From contig NZ_OX366364.1 of NCBI RefSeq assembly GCF_947251645.1, forward strand, positions 1,178,001-1,242,000: DNA of 64,000 nucleotides, given 5' to 3'. The translations under genes and the position numbers were made by a program. The stretch is from Wolbachia endosymbiont (group A) of Bibio marci. Lineage in GTDB: Bacteria > Pseudomonadota > Alphaproteobacteria > Rickettsiales > Anaplasmataceae. The notes below the pieces were generated by a model. That model did not search any database, was not told the DNA's origin, and saw only the letters and a program-made list of their open reading frames with translations. Positions 1 through 9,721 of this stretch are shown piece by piece. Each line of letters begins with the position of its first letter. Position 1 is the stretch's first letter.

Positions 1-133
1 CGAAGAGGGACTTGCCAAAATTCAGGTAGATCTTCCTTAAGTTTGAGACTATAAAGATGTTCTATAGCTTTCTTAAAATAATCGTCTTTTCTTGTTAGGT
101 AAGGAACTTTGCTACCTTTTGCCAAGCGTTTCT

Positions 134-922
134 TTACATCTTGATATACAGAACCAAAAACCATATTAGCGCCTTTTTTTCTGATGTTTTGTATTTTTTT
201 TCTATTTCTACTTCTATTTCTCTCTTAATAATACTCTCTAGTTTTGGTTGACTAGGTTGATTAACTACAAACCTTAATCTAAGTAAAAAATCTTCTATTT
301 CATCGTCACTACCACAACTGAAGTATTTTTTCAGTTCAGTATGATTTTTTATTTTGTAGCACGTTCCTCTGTGACCTTCATAAATACTTAAAATGTTATC
401 ATCTGTTAACCTTGACTCTTCCAGATACTTCTCTAATGTTTCTACTTTGCCTTGCTTTTCTGTACCTTTTTTTAAGTTCACATTAACATTAGCATGAATG
501 ACAAGTGTAATATCACTGTTCTTATACTCAGGGTTTTGCTTAATCTTGAGATAAGATTCAACAAAGTATTTGTTTAATCCGAAATTCTTTTTTTGTCGCT
601 TTTTATCGTTTCCATCAACAAACAAATCTCCAAATGTAATATTTTTTGAAAGTCTAGGCTTATTGCAATGCTTAACTTGAACCAAGATAATTCTCGATTT
701 GTTCTTCTGATCTTTATACTCAAAAAAAATATCATCAAAGGCTCCAAAACCTTCTATATTTGATGCTAACCAAAAGTCACTTTCACCTCTTAACCCATGA
801 AGTAGGTACAACATTGATAATGTTATTTCGTAATCATAGCCATAAATGCCTTCTGATGCACCATCTCTCTTCTTAAATGTACGATTACTAAGTACTTCAG
901 ATTGTTTGTTTTCTACATTCAC
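134..922 (-). pseudogene. Cap4/Mrr-like nuclease-domain protein, frameshifted and running off the window edge
   Basis: The open frame gives 262 residues from a GTG start with a good GAGGTGG-type ribosome site just upstream. The N-terminal 90 residues look like a PD-(D/E)xK nuclease domain of the Cap4/DUF4297 kind: E24 in a helix, D63-D64 on a strand (GAFDDIFFEY), then VQVKH with Q82 and K84. The family cuts double-stranded DNA and is often joined to regulatory or repeat domains in large proteins. The frame ends soon after a run of seven A (minus strand, about 173-180). The neighbouring frame then stays open to position 1 and reads as a sensible continuation (MVFGSVYQDVKKRL and on). I infer one longer gene broken by a homopolymer frameshift, with its C-terminal part outside the window. 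The family call rests on motif pattern only. Confidence 0.5.
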
Positions 923-1160
923 GGCTCACCACCTCATCAAACACCACCAACAACTTCATTCGATAAAAGTCACCAAGTGCCTAAGATAATGCAACAGATT
1001 CTTTAATATTTCAATAACAGTGCCTGCAAGAACAGGGTTGGAAGTGTTCCTTTGTTTATTACCTTAGTATATGAATAAGGATTCCCCGAATCTAATATGT
1101 AATTGCCGCAGGCTGCATTTAGTAATATAATCTCATATTAAATAGACGTTACTTAAGTTT

Positions 1161-3821
1161 ATGTTAGATTCTCCGCTAATTTTGACAGCCATTCTTATAT
1201 TCTCCATTTTGACATTGTCGCTCTTTTTTATAAGAAAGATATTTGGTTCTACAAACAAGAGGATAATAAAATCCTTTAGGAAAATTGTTCAGCAAATAAA
1301 TGCATTAGAAACAGAAATGCAGAGCTTATCTGATGAGGAGCTTGCTGGTAAAACTGAAGAATTCAAACGAGAATTGAAAAATGGGAAAACGTTAAATGAT
1401 CTTCTCGTACCTGCATTTGCAGTTGTGCGTGAAGTCTCCCGAAGATTTCTTAACATGAGGCACTTTGATGTTCAGCTGATCGGTGGAATGGTGCTCCACA
1501 ATGGTATGATATCAGAAATGAAAACAGGAGAGGGAAAGACACTCGTTGCAACTTTAGCAGCATATCTAAATTCCTTAGAAGGGAAAGGCGTACACGTTGT
1601 AACTGTTAATGATTATCTTGCAAAACGAGACACAGAGTGGATGAGCAAGTTATATAATTCTCTCGGAGTTTCTGTTGCATTTATTACGAATAATTTGACA
1701 GATGAAGAGAGAAAAGAGGCTTACAGTGCAGATATCGTGTATTCCACAAATAACGAGCTTGCCTTTGATTACCTGCGAGACAATATGAAATTTTCTCAAG
1801 AAGACATGGTTCAGAGAGGCTTTCACTACGGAATAGTTGATGAAGTGGACTCAATACTCATTGATGAAGCTCGCACTCCGCTCATTATTTCTGGCCCGGT
1901 TGAGGAAAACAATCAGATATATAAGCACATCAATAAAATAGTGACCAAATTAGTTGACTCTGATTATGAAGTAGATGAAAAAGGTAGAACGGTATTCTTG
2001 ACTGAAGATGGTATTTCACGAGTGGAGGAACTACTCAGGTCATACAATCTCATTCCTGAAAATTCCTCGCTCTATGATACTGACAGCATGATAATGACTC
2101 ATTATATAGACCAAGCATTACGTGCACATAAGCTGTTCACTGCTGATAAAGATTATATAGTGAAAGATGGAAAGGTAGTGATTATTGATGAATTTACTGG
2201 GCGTATGATGGAGGGCAGGAGATATTCCGATGGTCTTCATCAGGCACTTGAAGCGAAGGAGAATCTTGAAATTCAGCATGAAAACCAAACTTTAGCATCG
2301 GTCACATTTCAGAATTACTTTCGTATGTACAATAAACTTTCTGGAATGACTGGAACAGCAGCAACAGAGGCAGAAGAGTTTCATGATATATACAGACTAA
2401 ATGTAGTAAAAATTCCAACCAATGTACCTGTAAAAAGAGTTGATATTGATGATGAAATTTACGGTACAGAAAAGGAAAAGTTTAATGCTGTGTTGAAGTT
2501 TATAGAAGAATGCCACAAACGCCTTCAACCGGTCCTTGTTGGCACGGTAAGCATCGAAAACTCTGAGAAGCTTTCTGCGCTTTTGCAAAGCCATTCTCTT
2601 AAGCATTCAGTATTGAATGCTCGTTATCATGAACAAGAGGCGTACATAATAGCACAAGCTGGAGTGCCAGGTAGTATCACTATAGCAACTAACATGGCAG
2701 GACGTGGAACTGACATTCAACTCGGTGGAAACGCTGAAATGATCGCAAAGGTAGAGCTAAAGAAGATAAAAAATGCTGATGAAAGAGAAAAAAAATACCA
2801 AGAAATAGTCGAAAGAGTAAAAAAAGATAAGGAAATTGCTATAAAAGCTGGTGGTTTATGTGTGGTTGGAACCGAAAGACATGAAAGCAGGAGAATAGAT
2901 GATCAATTACGCGGCCGTTCTGGCCGTCAGGGTGATCCTGGACTTTCTAAGTTCTTTTTATCACTTGAAGATGACCTAATGAGAATATTTGGTTCTGATA
3001 GAATGAGAAGCTTTTTACAAAAAGTAGGGTTAAAGAATAACGAAGCTATTCATCATCCATGGATCAATAAGGCACTCGAGAAAGCGCAAAAGAAAGTTGA
3101 AGCTAGAAATTATGATGTGCGGAAGTCTTTGCTTAAGTTTGATGACGTAATCAATAACCAACGTAAAGTTATTTTTAAGCAGAGAAACAATATCTTAGGC
3201 AATGAAATCAATGATTTGTTTGAAGTGTATAGCGAAGTAAATGAGAGCGTAGTAGAAGGTATAATCCAAAGTGGCTATTATGAGGATTATATTGAAGATA
3301 TAGCCAAAGAATTTCATACAAGGTATGGAATAACACTTGATAAAGAAGATTTAGCAAAGTTTTTAAACAAACAAGAAGCTTTGAATTATATAAATGATAA
3401 GATACAAGAATTTTTTACTGAGAAAGAAAAATATTTCAACAGTCAGCACACTACAGATTTGTGGAATACGATCGTGAAGCAAATGATGATAATGACACTT
3501 GATCATTTATGGAGGGAACACCTTTCAACTTTAGAAAGCTTAAGACAGAGCATAAGCTTACGTGCCATGGGGCAGAAAGATCCACTGAATGAATTTAAAC
3601 GCGAAGCTTTCTTGATGTTTGAGTCAATGCTTGAAAAGTGGAAAGAGCTTACCATTCACCGCCTAGCACACTTTAAGTTGGCAGACAACCAAGAGATAGG
3701 CAATAGGTTACATTCTGCTAGAAATAGCAGACTTCCCAAAGTCTCAAGAAACGATAAGTGCCCTTGTAATTCTGGGAAGAAGTACAAACACTGCCACGGC
3801 GCGGTTACTGTGGTGAATTAG
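1161..3821 (+). CDS. secA: Protein translocase ATPase subunit SecA
   Basis: SecA is the motor ATPase that drives unfolded preproteins through SecYEG. At 886 residues it has the usual length. Visible landmarks: Walker A MKTGEGKT at 120-127, the [17 protein letters not shown]-like motif, the helicase signature NMAGRGTDI and [13 protein letters not shown] in the second nucleotide-binding domain, and a C-terminal zinc motif [13 protein letters not shown] (Cys867, Cys869, Cys878, His879) that binds SecB and lipid. Unusually, a hydrophobic stretch (about residues 6-24) precedes the canonical start region KIFGSTNKR. Either the protein has a membrane-tethering extension or translation begins at an internal TTG. 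The 3' end overlaps the convergent gene by 17 bp. Confidence 0.97.
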   Translation: MLDSPLILTAILIFSILTLSLFFIRKIFGSTNKRIIKSFRKIVQQINALETEMQSLSDEELAGKTEEFKRELKNGKTLNDLLVPAFAVVREVSRRFLNMRHFDVQLIGGMVLHNGMISEMKTGEGKTLVATLAAYLNSLEGKGVHVVTVNDYLAKRDTEWMSKLYNSLGVSVAFITNNLTDEERKEAYSADIVYSTNNELAFDYLRDNMKFSQEDMVQRGFHYGIVDEVDSILIDEARTPLIISGPVEENNQIYKHINKIVTKLVDSDYEVDEKGRTVFLTEDGISRVEELLRSYNLIPENSSLYDTDSMIMTHYIDQALRAHKLFTADKDYIVKDGKVVIIDEFTGRMMEGRRYSDGLHQALEAKENLEIQHENQTLASVTFQNYFRMYNKLSGMTGTAATEAEEFHDIYRLNVVKIPTNVPVKRVDIDDEIYGTEKEKFNAVLKFIEECHKRLQPVLVGTVSIENSEKLSALLQSHSLKHSVLNARYHEQEAYIIAQAGVPGSITIATNMAGRGTDIQLGGNAEMIAKVELKKIKNADEREKKYQEIVERVKKDKEIAIKAGGLCVVGTERHESRRIDDQLRGRSGRQGDPGLSKFFLSLEDDLMRIFGSDRMRSFLQKVGLKNNEAIHHPWINKALEKAQKKVEARNYDVRKSLLKFDDVINNQRKVIFKQRNNILGNEINDLFEVYSEVNESVVEGIIQSGYYEDYIEDIAKEFHTRYGITLDKEDLAKFLNKQEALNYINDKIQEFFTEKEKYFNSQHTTDLWNTIVKQMMIMTLDHLWREHLSTLESLRQSISLRAMGQKDPLNEFKREAFLMFESMLEKWKELTIHRLAHFKLADNQEIGNRLHSARNSRLPKVSRNDKCPCNSGKKYKHCHGAVTVVN

Positions 3822-4353
3822 CTGTGGTCTTACGTACTTTATTACAGCTAATCTCTTTTAACTCGTTCGATAAATTCTGTAACTCCTCTTCTGTTAGTCG
3901 AGAAGGCTCTTTCTCTGATGACTTCATTAGTCTTTTAATTTTATCCAATGCAATAGCTATTCCAATTGCAGCTACAATTGGCAGTACTGGTGCTGTCACT
4001 CCTATCATCAGTAAAGAATTCATCGTAGTTGATAAAGACGATAAAGAATTTACTTTAACTATTGGAGCAACACTACCAAGGCCAACTCCAACTGCAACAC
4101 TCCCAATAAACAAACCAGCTAGACATGCAATTTCTTTTAATGTTAAATCACTTACACGACGATCATTGTCGGATAAGGGCGCTTTTATGAAAGTTACAAT
4201 TAATGGCGCTACAGAAATAGCACCAACAATTCCACCTATCATCAGAGGTGAAAGACTAGTCAAGGTACTGAGTGCAAGACCTGTTAAAATACTTACTATA
4301 GCCCCTATTACTACAGCTATTCCCAGAATTGCTAAATAAATTATCCCTAGCAT
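3805..4353 (-). CDS. Small multi-pass membrane protein of unknown function
   Basis: 182 residues. I do not recognise the family. It starts with ATG behind a strong ribosome site (AAGGAG, four bases before the start). Four hydrophobic segments rich in Gly, Ala, Ile and Val (roughly residues 3-28, 36-57, 77-95, 113-137) are separated by a short polar loop with DNDRR. The C-terminal 45 residues are charged and probably helical ([20 protein letters not shown]). The layout suggests an inner-membrane protein with a cytoplasmic tail. The opposite strand is also open for most of this length, but that frame has no ribosome site and looks like a shadow. The 3' end overlaps the end of secA tail to tail. 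Confidence 0.7.
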   Translation of the reverse strand: MLGIIYLAILGIAVVIGAIVSILTGLALSTLTSLSPLMIGGIVGAISVAPLIVTFIKAPLSDNDRRVSDLTLKEIACLAGLFIGSVAVGVGLGSVAPIVKVNSLSSLSTTMNSLLMIGVTAPVLPIVAAIGIAIALDKIKRLMKSSEKEPSRLTEEELQNLSNELKEISCNKVRKTTANSPQ

Positions 4354-4428
4354 TTTGCTCCTTTTTATACTTGCAGTCTTTCCAGACTTCAGAATTTTAT
4401 CATGGCGTATGAAGTGGATTATGTCAAT

Positions 4429-4459
4429 GAAGAACTAAGAAACTGGTTCTTCTTTTTTT
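4429..4459 (+). terminator. Possible rho-independent terminator
   Basis: GAAGAAC and GTTCTTC pair across a 10-base loop and are followed by seven T. On the + strand this would stop transcripts coming from secA, about 600 bp upstream, which would then run antisense to the 182-residue membrane gene. The stem is short, so this is tentative. Confidence 0.35.
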
Positions 4460-4500
4460 CTATAGCTTTAGGTTTACCTACAATTTGAAAAACAACAAAT

Positions 4501-4551
4501 TCGTCATTCCGCTACTTGTTAGCGACGCGGTGGTATCTACTTGGATGACAG
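4501..4551. repeat. Palindromic repeat, TAGCGGAATGAC-type
   Basis: The sequence carries GTCATTCCGCTA and a diverged second arm ending GGATGAC. It belongs to the second palindrome type of this window (CGTCATTCCGCTA...TAGCGGAATGACG), also seen near 29100, 46480, 54840 and 56520. Confidence 0.6.
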
Positions 4552-4570
4552 ATAGTAGTGCGAAAGCCTC

Positions 4571-5281
4571 TTATAGCTTACTTTTAATTAGTCTAACCCA
4601 TGCGTGCCAATCTCTCTCACCAAGATTGCTTTCAAAAGATAGGAGATCCTTTACAGCTTTTGAGCAAATTTCTTCACTTGGAATTGATAACTCCTTATTC
4701 ATTGCTAACGTTAAACATTGAGTTTTGCACGCTCGTTCTAAATGATACGTGTAAAACATTGCTTCTTGTATAGTCCGACCACACGTTATGGATCCATGAT
4801 TACGCATTAACATCACAAAATTCTCTTTCAGGTCAGCCATTAACCTCTTTCCTTCTGTATCGCTAAGTGCTAGGGAATTATAATTATGGTAAGAGATTTT
4901 ATTGTAAAAGTGCAGTGCCCATTGACTTATAGGAAGCAGCCCATCCTTGAGAGAAGAAACCGCTACAATAGAGGGTGTATGCAGATGAAAAATTGCTTGA
5001 ATGTCTTTTCTTGCTTGATAAATAAAACCGTGGATTATATAGCCAGTTTTATTATATTGATATTCTGTACCCTCAATCACATTTCCATCAAGTGATACTC
5101 TCATCAATGAATTTTCATTCACTTTGTCAAAGCGTATACCAAATGGGTAAATATAAAACGACTTTTGATCTTCAGAACGTACCGAGAGGTGAGTGTATGT
5201 ATGGTCATCCAGCTTAAGGTAGGACAAAATTTGATAGGCGTAAACCAGATCCCTTTTTACTCTGCTCTTTGTTAACAACAC
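4571..5281 (-). CDS. Class II aldolase/adducin family protein
   Basis: 236 residues with the class II aldolase/adducin fold. Members are zinc enzymes that cleave or epimerise phosphorylated or activated sugars; some relatives have lost catalysis. The metal ligands are in place: H99 and H101 in FHLHTPS and H162 in MRNHGS. The N-terminal THLSVR segment fits the substrate phosphate site. Similar proteins occur across Rickettsiales, but the substrate is not known to me and cannot be read from the sequence. The gene stands alone, with a palindromic repeat downstream and 280 bp without a gene upstream. Confidence 0.85.
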   Translation of the reverse strand: MLLTKSRVKRDLVYAYQILSYLKLDDHTYTHLSVRSEDQKSFYIYPFGIRFDKVNENSLMRVSLDGNVIEGTEYQYNKTGYIIHGFIYQARKDIQAIFHLHTPSIVAVSSLKDGLLPISQWALHFYNKISYHNYNSLALSDTEGKRLMADLKENFVMLMRNHGSITCGRTIQEAMFYTYHLERACKTQCLTLAMNKELSIPSEEICSKAVKDLLSFESNLGERDWHAWVRLIKSKL

Positions 5282-5563
5282 AATCCTCCGTTAGAATATC
5301 TTCTGAAGGTTTATACGCGAAAAGAGGCTTGTAGTAAACTAATAAGTTTATGCCACTCTGTCTTGCTTTCTGAATACCAAACACTTTTGTGTTGTAGCTT
5401 GCTTAAAAATAGTTATCATTATTATAGAGTTTATATACAGAATTTATGTTTCTAAATTACATAATATCTTAACTATAAAAATAATTTTCTATATAATATT
5501 TCATATGTTTTAAAGCTTTATTTTTATGTTATTATAAATGTAGGTTTTAAGATTGAAAATAAT
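5282..5563. other. AT-rich intergenic region between divergent genes
   Basis: The 282 bp lie between the start of the aldolase-like gene (minus) and the P-loop gene (plus) and should hold both promoters. Several TATAAT-like hexamers lie in 5490-5540, but the base composition is so AT-rich that none can be singled out. No repeat or RNA gene is apparent. Confidence 0.4.
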
Positions 5564-6166
5564 ATGGTAAATATTAACACAAAAAAGCAGCCAGCAGGAT
5601 TTTTCATATATCTCTCTGGTCTTTCAGGAAGTGGTAAACTTTCCACAGCAATAGAATTATCCTATATGATAAACGCATTAATTGTAAATAGTAAGTTCTA
5701 TAACAATATTCAAGTTTGCTCTATATACAATGGTGTCTTTGAACGTGATCAAATACCTAAAGAAGTTCAAGATAGAATATATGGCATTATGCAAATTATG
5801 CTTCAGGTAATAGAAAATTATCCAATTCACTCAAAAAATTACATATTTATTGATGAGTTGATGGAAAATAATGACCAGAACATGAGGATGTATGATTCAA
5901 TAGTAAGGCTTAGTAAAAAAATGAACACAGAAATCCTTCCTGTGGTACTTAGGTGTGATCTGCCGACATTACAAAAGCGTATTGCATTAAAAAGGCAAAG
6001 AAAAAATAGGAAGGCGATTAATGTAAATAGCATGATAGAGCAATGTAGAATTAACAATTTATTTATACCACCGAGTGCCATAGAGATAGAAAATTCAGAT
6101 ATGAGTATAAAAGAAGTAGCTCAAGAGATAGTAAACCAGATGCACAGGCTTTACGCAAAAGAATAG
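5564..6166 (+). CDS. P-loop nucleotide-binding protein (kinase-like), function unknown
   Basis: 200 residues. A clear Walker A motif, GLSGSGKLS, lies at residues 19-27 right after the first strand, as in adenylylsulfate or shikimate kinases and zeta-toxin-like small-molecule kinases. A Walker B-like strand YIFIDE follows at about residue 92. The basic stretch KRIALKRQRKNRK near residue 140 could be a lid with Arg residues contacting phosphate. The usual Thr/Ser after the Lys is replaced by Leu-Ser, which is odd. No ribosome site is obvious. It is a lone gene with no functional context, so its substrate cannot be named. Confidence 0.65.
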   Translation: MVNINTKKQPAGFFIYLSGLSGSGKLSTAIELSYMINALIVNSKFYNNIQVCSIYNGVFERDQIPKEVQDRIYGIMQIMLQVIENYPIHSKNYIFIDELMENNDQNMRMYDSIVRLSKKMNTEILPVVLRCDLPTLQKRIALKRQRKNRKAINVNSMIEQCRINNLFIPPSAIEIENSDMSIKEVAQEIVNQMHRLYAKE

Positions 6167-6167
6167 T

Positions 6168-6770
6168 CTATAGCAATTTCATATACTGAGGCTCATTTAA
6201 ATATAGAGCTTCAACTTCTTTTAATTTTTGCTTGTTCTTCAGTCTATAATGAACTAATAGTCCTGCATGGCTAGCATTTAAATTGTAGTCCATATATGTA
6301 ATGCAGTCACTGCTTGTAGCGTGACACTGGGATCCAGGGTCACGTGCTGCAGTTGGACCAGATAGCGGCAATAAATTGAAATCAAATAATTGCGTATAAA
6401 ACCCTTGAGCATTTTTGATTATAGCTCTGATATTTTTTTTGCTATTCGTACAAAGCAAAGATATTGTGTAAGCTTGAACTTCCAGCGCATTAACTCCGTA
6501 TAATGGCTTATCTGTAGCAAGATTTATACCTTGTGCAGCTGATATACCAACTCTAATTCCAGTGAAACTTCCTGGTCCAACTACTACCGCCAAATGATCT
6601 ATTTTATCATAATTATAGTTGTGCTTATCAAACAAAGTATTCAGTATTTGAAAAAATGATTCTGCATGACTATTGCTGGCGGAATTGCGCTCTACAAAAC
6701 AGTTACCATCATAATCAACTATTGCTATTGAACTACCAATACCTACAGTATCAATCGCCAAAATAGACAT
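6168..6770 (-). CDS. tsaB: tRNA N6-threonylcarbamoyladenosine biosynthesis protein TsaB
   Basis: TsaB partners with TsaD and TsaE to make the t6A37 modification of ANN-decoding tRNAs. The N-terminus has the ASKHA signature ILAIDTVGIGSSIAIVD, and GPGSFTGIRVG at 65-75 is the family hallmark. Residues 140-156 (TAARDPGSQCHATSSDC) are not part of the fold: they translate a palindromic repeat (CACTGGGATCCAG core at 6325-6337) inserted in frame. The start codon overlaps the stop of the upstream symporter gene (TAATG), so the two are probably co-transcribed and translationally coupled. At 200 residues it is in the range for alphaproteobacterial TsaB. Confidence 0.9.
   Translation of the reverse strand: MSILAIDTVGIGSSIAIVDYDGNCFVERNSASNSHAESFFQILNTLFDKHNYNYDKIDHLAVVVGPGSFTGIRVGISAAQGINLATDKPLYGVNALEVQAYTISLLCTNSKKNIRAIIKNAQGFYTQLFDFNLLPLSGPTAARDPGSQCHATSSDCITYMDYNLNASHAGLLVHYRLKNKQKLKEVEALYLNEPQYMKLL
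6321..6343. repeat. Palindromic repeat inside the tsaB coding sequence
   Basis: GTGACACTGGGATCCAGG-type core, the same sequence as the intergenic palindromes, read in frame as part of TsaB. It keeps the reading frame open and falls in a surface-type loop region. Confidence 0.75.
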
Positions 6771-7915
6771 TACTTAAGCTCATCATGGAGTTTTGAAAAT
6801 ATTATAGCAAAGGCACCATTACCCATAACATTTGCTGAAGTGATTATTGGATCAAACACTATATACAATGCTGTGATTAACGAAAGCATTTCTGGAGAGA
6901 ATTTAAGATATTTCTCAAGAATAGGTAGCATTACCATAATTCCTCCTGCCGGCACTGCAACAATAGCAAACTTAAATAACAAAAAATAGAGAAGGAAAGT
7001 CACATAGTCTGTTGTGCACAATGAATAACCGGAGGCAATTATCATCGATAATATTATGATAAAAAAGCAATCACCTACTAAATGAAAGCTAGCAGTTATT
7101 GGTACAACAGACGATGCTATGTCAGGTTGCTTTACATTTTTTTTGCTTCCTTCAAGAGTAAGCGGCATAGTTGCATTACTAGACATTGTGCTCATTGCAG
7201 TAATAAATGCCGGTATCATATTGCCTATACTAGCTATCCAGCTTGTGATCTTGAATGAATTTGCTGCTCCATATAAGAGAAAAACATAAAGGTAGGTTGC
7301 AGATGCTATAATAATGAAAATTATTGAGTAATCCTTAAATATTATAGATAAAACTTGATCATGCTGCATTTTTAAAGCAAGCCCAAGTACGAATATTGGA
7401 ATAATCGGCGTCAAAAACGTCTTCAAAATAAAGAGAGTTAAATCTAACGTTTTGTTCGAAAGCTCTTTGCTTTTCTTAGGTAGCAGTATAGACACTACTA
7501 TGCTGGACACAAATCCACAAGCAAGGGCATAAAAATTAGAAAGGAGTAGCGGCAGCCTAAATGACCATAAAGGAACAATTGTTTCTTCATACGTTATATC
7601 TTGTATTGAATAAGTGTTTTGTATGATAAAATGCCCAACAGAATAAGCTATTAAACTTGAAGCCAGATTCGATAAGAAGATCATTATAATAAGTAACAAT
7701 ATAAACTTTATAGCTGACTGCTTAAGATTGTTAACACTGCTAAAGATTAACGCAAAAACAATAAAAGGCATTATAAATAGCAAAACCTCTTTTATACTCA
7801 GGCTCGTTGAGTACAAAAAGGTTTTTACTTCCATTGGAACTAAATGACCAAAGAATGCAACTGAAGTGATGACCGTGAGTAAGATTAATAGTTGTAGCAC
7901 GTTCTTATATACCAA
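6770..7915 (-). CDS. Dicarboxylate/amino acid:cation symporter (SDF/DAACS family)
   Basis: 381 residues with eight or more hydrophobic segments. The family (GltP, DctA) imports glutamate, aspartate or C4-dicarboxylates with H+ or Na+. The serine-rich re-entrant loop SAMSTMSSNATMPLT and the later segment with NGAFAI near the C-terminus match the substrate and cation sites. Import of amino acids suits an organism that burns glutamate, and the window also encodes an NAD-glutamate dehydrogenase. The start shown is TTG with weak ribosome-site support, so the true start may differ slightly. The stop overlaps the tsaB start. Confidence 0.88.
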   Translation of the reverse strand: MVYKNVLQLLILLTVITSVAFFGHLVPMEVKTFLYSTSLSIKEVLLFIMPFIVFALIFSSVNNLKQSAIKFILLLIIMIFLSNLASSLIAYSVGHFIIQNTYSIQDITYEETIVPLWSFRLPLLLSNFYALACGFVSSIVVSILLPKKSKELSNKTLDLTLFILKTFLTPIIPIFVLGLALKMQHDQVLSIIFKDYSIIFIIIASATYLYVFLLYGAANSFKITSWIASIGNMIPAFITAMSTMSSNATMPLTLEGSKKNVKQPDIASSVVPITASFHLVGDCFFIIILSMIIASGYSLCTTDYVTFLLYFLLFKFAIVAVPAGGIMVMLPILEKYLKFSPEMLSLITALYIVFDPIITSANVMGNGAFAIIFSKLHDELK

Positions 7916-8056
7916 TGTCCTATGGACATATATATGGTAAGTTAGTTGTTAAGTAAAGCACAACTGTCTAAACTGCTGTGGAACACTATGAAAAACCAGC
8001 TGCTTTTGTTGCTCCCGCGCGTACTGTACGAATATTGTCTATCAGATCCCAGTGCC

Positions 8057-8102
8057 CTCTTCTTGTCATTCCAGTGCTTGACACTGGAATGACAAAGAAG
8101 AG
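8057..8102. repeat. Palindromic repeat (CATTCCAGTG...CACTGGAATG)
   Basis: A near-perfect hairpin. The arms are CTCTTCTTGTCATTCCAGTG and its complement with one mismatch, and the loop is CTTGA. It lies between the convergent-side end of nrdB and the symporter gene, just past the nrdB stop, where it could also serve as a transcription end. Confidence 0.85.
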
Positions 8103-8114
8103 TGAAATTAGCAC

Positions 8115-9104
8115 TCACTTATTATTCGTGTCGTTTTCAGTAAAAGCCTCCTCCCATGTGCCTTGAGTTGCTGCACGGCTATACTCTGTTACTCTATTTT
8201 CAAAGAAATTCGTATGTTCCACGCCATTTAGTATTTCATCGAGCCATGGAATAGGATTATCATTGACATCATATATGGATTCAAGACCTAATTGCATTAA
8301 CCGTCTGTTTGCTACGTAGCGTATGTAATTGCGCACTTCTTCTGCGGATAGTCCTTCAACATCTCCGAAATCAAAAGCAAGCTTTATAAATTCATCTTCA
8401 AGTTCAACGATAGTGCGGCATGCAGAGTATAATTCCTCTTTAAATTCTTCGTCCCAAATTTCATTATTCTCTTTAATAAATGTATTAAATAACATAATAA
8501 TTGAATTGGTGTGCAAAGTTTCATCACGGGCTGACCAGGCGATTATCTGCCCCATGCCTTTCATTTTTCCAAAGCGTTGGAAATTGAGCAAAATTGCAAA
8601 CGATGCGAATAACTGCAACCCCTCGGTAAATGCACCAAACACTGCTAGAGTTTTAGCTACATGTTTTTTATCGTGTTTTTTGCTTTCCTCAAATTCTAGC
8701 ATGTACTCATACTTCTTTCTCATAGCATCATACTTTAAAAATGCTTGATACTCGCTTTCTTGCATGCCAATTGTGTCTAAAAGATAAGAATAAGCTGCAA
8801 TATGTATAGTTTCCATATTGGAAAAGCTTGCAAGCATCATGCATATTTCTGTTGGCTTAAATATATTTGAATAATGCCTCATGTAGCAGTTATTTACTTC
8901 AATGTCCGCTTGAGTAAAGAATCTAAAAATCTGAGTTAGTAGATTTTTCTCTACGTTTGAAAGTTTAGTTTTCCAATCTTTCACGTCATCAGCAAGCGGA
9001 ACTTCTTCAGGTATCCAATGGATTCTTTGTTGCTGCAGCCACGCATCATACGCCCAAGGGTAATTAAAAGGTTTGTATATTGGATCTGCTTCTAACAATG
9101 ACAT
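8115..9104 (-). CDS. nrdB: Class Ia ribonucleotide reductase small (beta) subunit NrdB
   Basis: 329 residues. NrdB carries the di-iron/tyrosyl radical cofactor that lets NrdA reduce ribonucleotides to deoxyribonucleotides. The iron ligands fall in the expected helices: Asp and Glu in FFTQADIEVNN and the MLASFSNMETIHIAAY segment, then the helix with ARDETLHTN and the later Glu of ELEDEF. The C-terminal tail is acidic and polar, as needed to dock on NrdA. It is transcribed alone; nrdA is not in the window. The start is ATG following an A-rich leader. Confidence 0.96.
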   Translation of the reverse strand: MSLLEADPIYKPFNYPWAYDAWLQQQRIHWIPEEVPLADDVKDWKTKLSNVEKNLLTQIFRFFTQADIEVNNCYMRHYSNIFKPTEICMMLASFSNMETIHIAAYSYLLDTIGMQESEYQAFLKYDAMRKKYEYMLEFEESKKHDKKHVAKTLAVFGAFTEGLQLFASFAILLNFQRFGKMKGMGQIIAWSARDETLHTNSIIMLFNTFIKENNEIWDEEFKEELYSACRTIVELEDEFIKLAFDFGDVEGLSAEEVRNYIRYVANRRLMQLGLESIYDVNDNPIPWLDEILNGVEHTNFFENRVTEYSRAATQGTWEEAFTENDTNNK

Positions 9105-9234
9105 AAGACACCTATTATTTTCTAAAGTAAATATTATATTAAGTGATATTGAGAACTAGTCAATTTAACTTTTTGAAATTTGACGTCAGGTAGTTTATTA
9201 GTGTATTATAGCTTCAAGTAATTTATCAACAGAA

Positions 9235-9573
9235 ATGCGAGTATTAATATCTTTTATTTTATTATTTACAGTGAGCTGCACTCACACTATTCACAATCAC
9301 GGAGCTCCTGGCATTAGTGTTGAATTGTGGAGCAAGATAAAAGTAGGTGACGATAAAGAAAAAGTGGTTCACACTTTAGGATCACCAACATTAGTATCAA
9401 AGTTCGATGGTAACGTTTGGTACTATGTCTCATATAAAATTAAACAAGCTAACTTCTTAGGAAAAAGGAAGTATAGCAGTAAGTCTCTGCAAATTTCATT
9501 CGATCAGAACAGTAAAGTTGCAGATACAAAAGAAACTGACATCTTAGAGAGATCTTTGGCTGTTCCTGATTGA
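9235..9573 (+). CDS. bamE: Outer membrane assembly lipoprotein BamE (SmpA/OmlA family)
   Basis: 112 residues. The N-terminal hydrophobic stretch ends in a lipobox, TVSC, with the lipidated Cys at position 15. The mature part has the SmpA/OmlA pattern: a WSKIKVGDDKEKVVHTLGSP helix-loop, then the strand VWYYVSYKI and a C-terminal strand ending in the YSSKSLQISFD region. BamE stabilises BamD in the complex that folds beta-barrel proteins into the outer membrane. It is divergent from nrdB with a short shared promoter region. A palindrome carrying an insertion sequence follows. Confidence 0.88.
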   Translation: MRVLISFILLFTVSCTHTIHNHGAPGISVELWSKIKVGDDKEKVVHTLGSPTLVSKFDGNVWYYVSYKIKQANFLGKRKYSSKSLQISFDQNSKVADTKETDILERSLAVPD

Positions 9574-9721
9574 AAATCTGCTCAGATCTTCCTACGTCAT
9601 ACCGCGGTTCATTCCATAACTGTACGAACATTGCGATTTGGGCCTACCAGAAGGGTGTCATGAAAGTAGCTGACACTGGTTCCTTTATGACGGTGTCATC
9701 CCAGTGCCCAGACACTGGGAT

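Noticed and set aside
3824-4339. 171-codon + strand frame after secA
   Set aside because: It is antisense to the membrane protein gene on the minus strand, which has a strong ribosome site; the + frame has none and its translation lacks family features.
7978-8166. 62-codon + strand frame between the symporter gene and nrdB
   Set aside because: Mostly translation of a palindromic repeat plus nrdB antisense.
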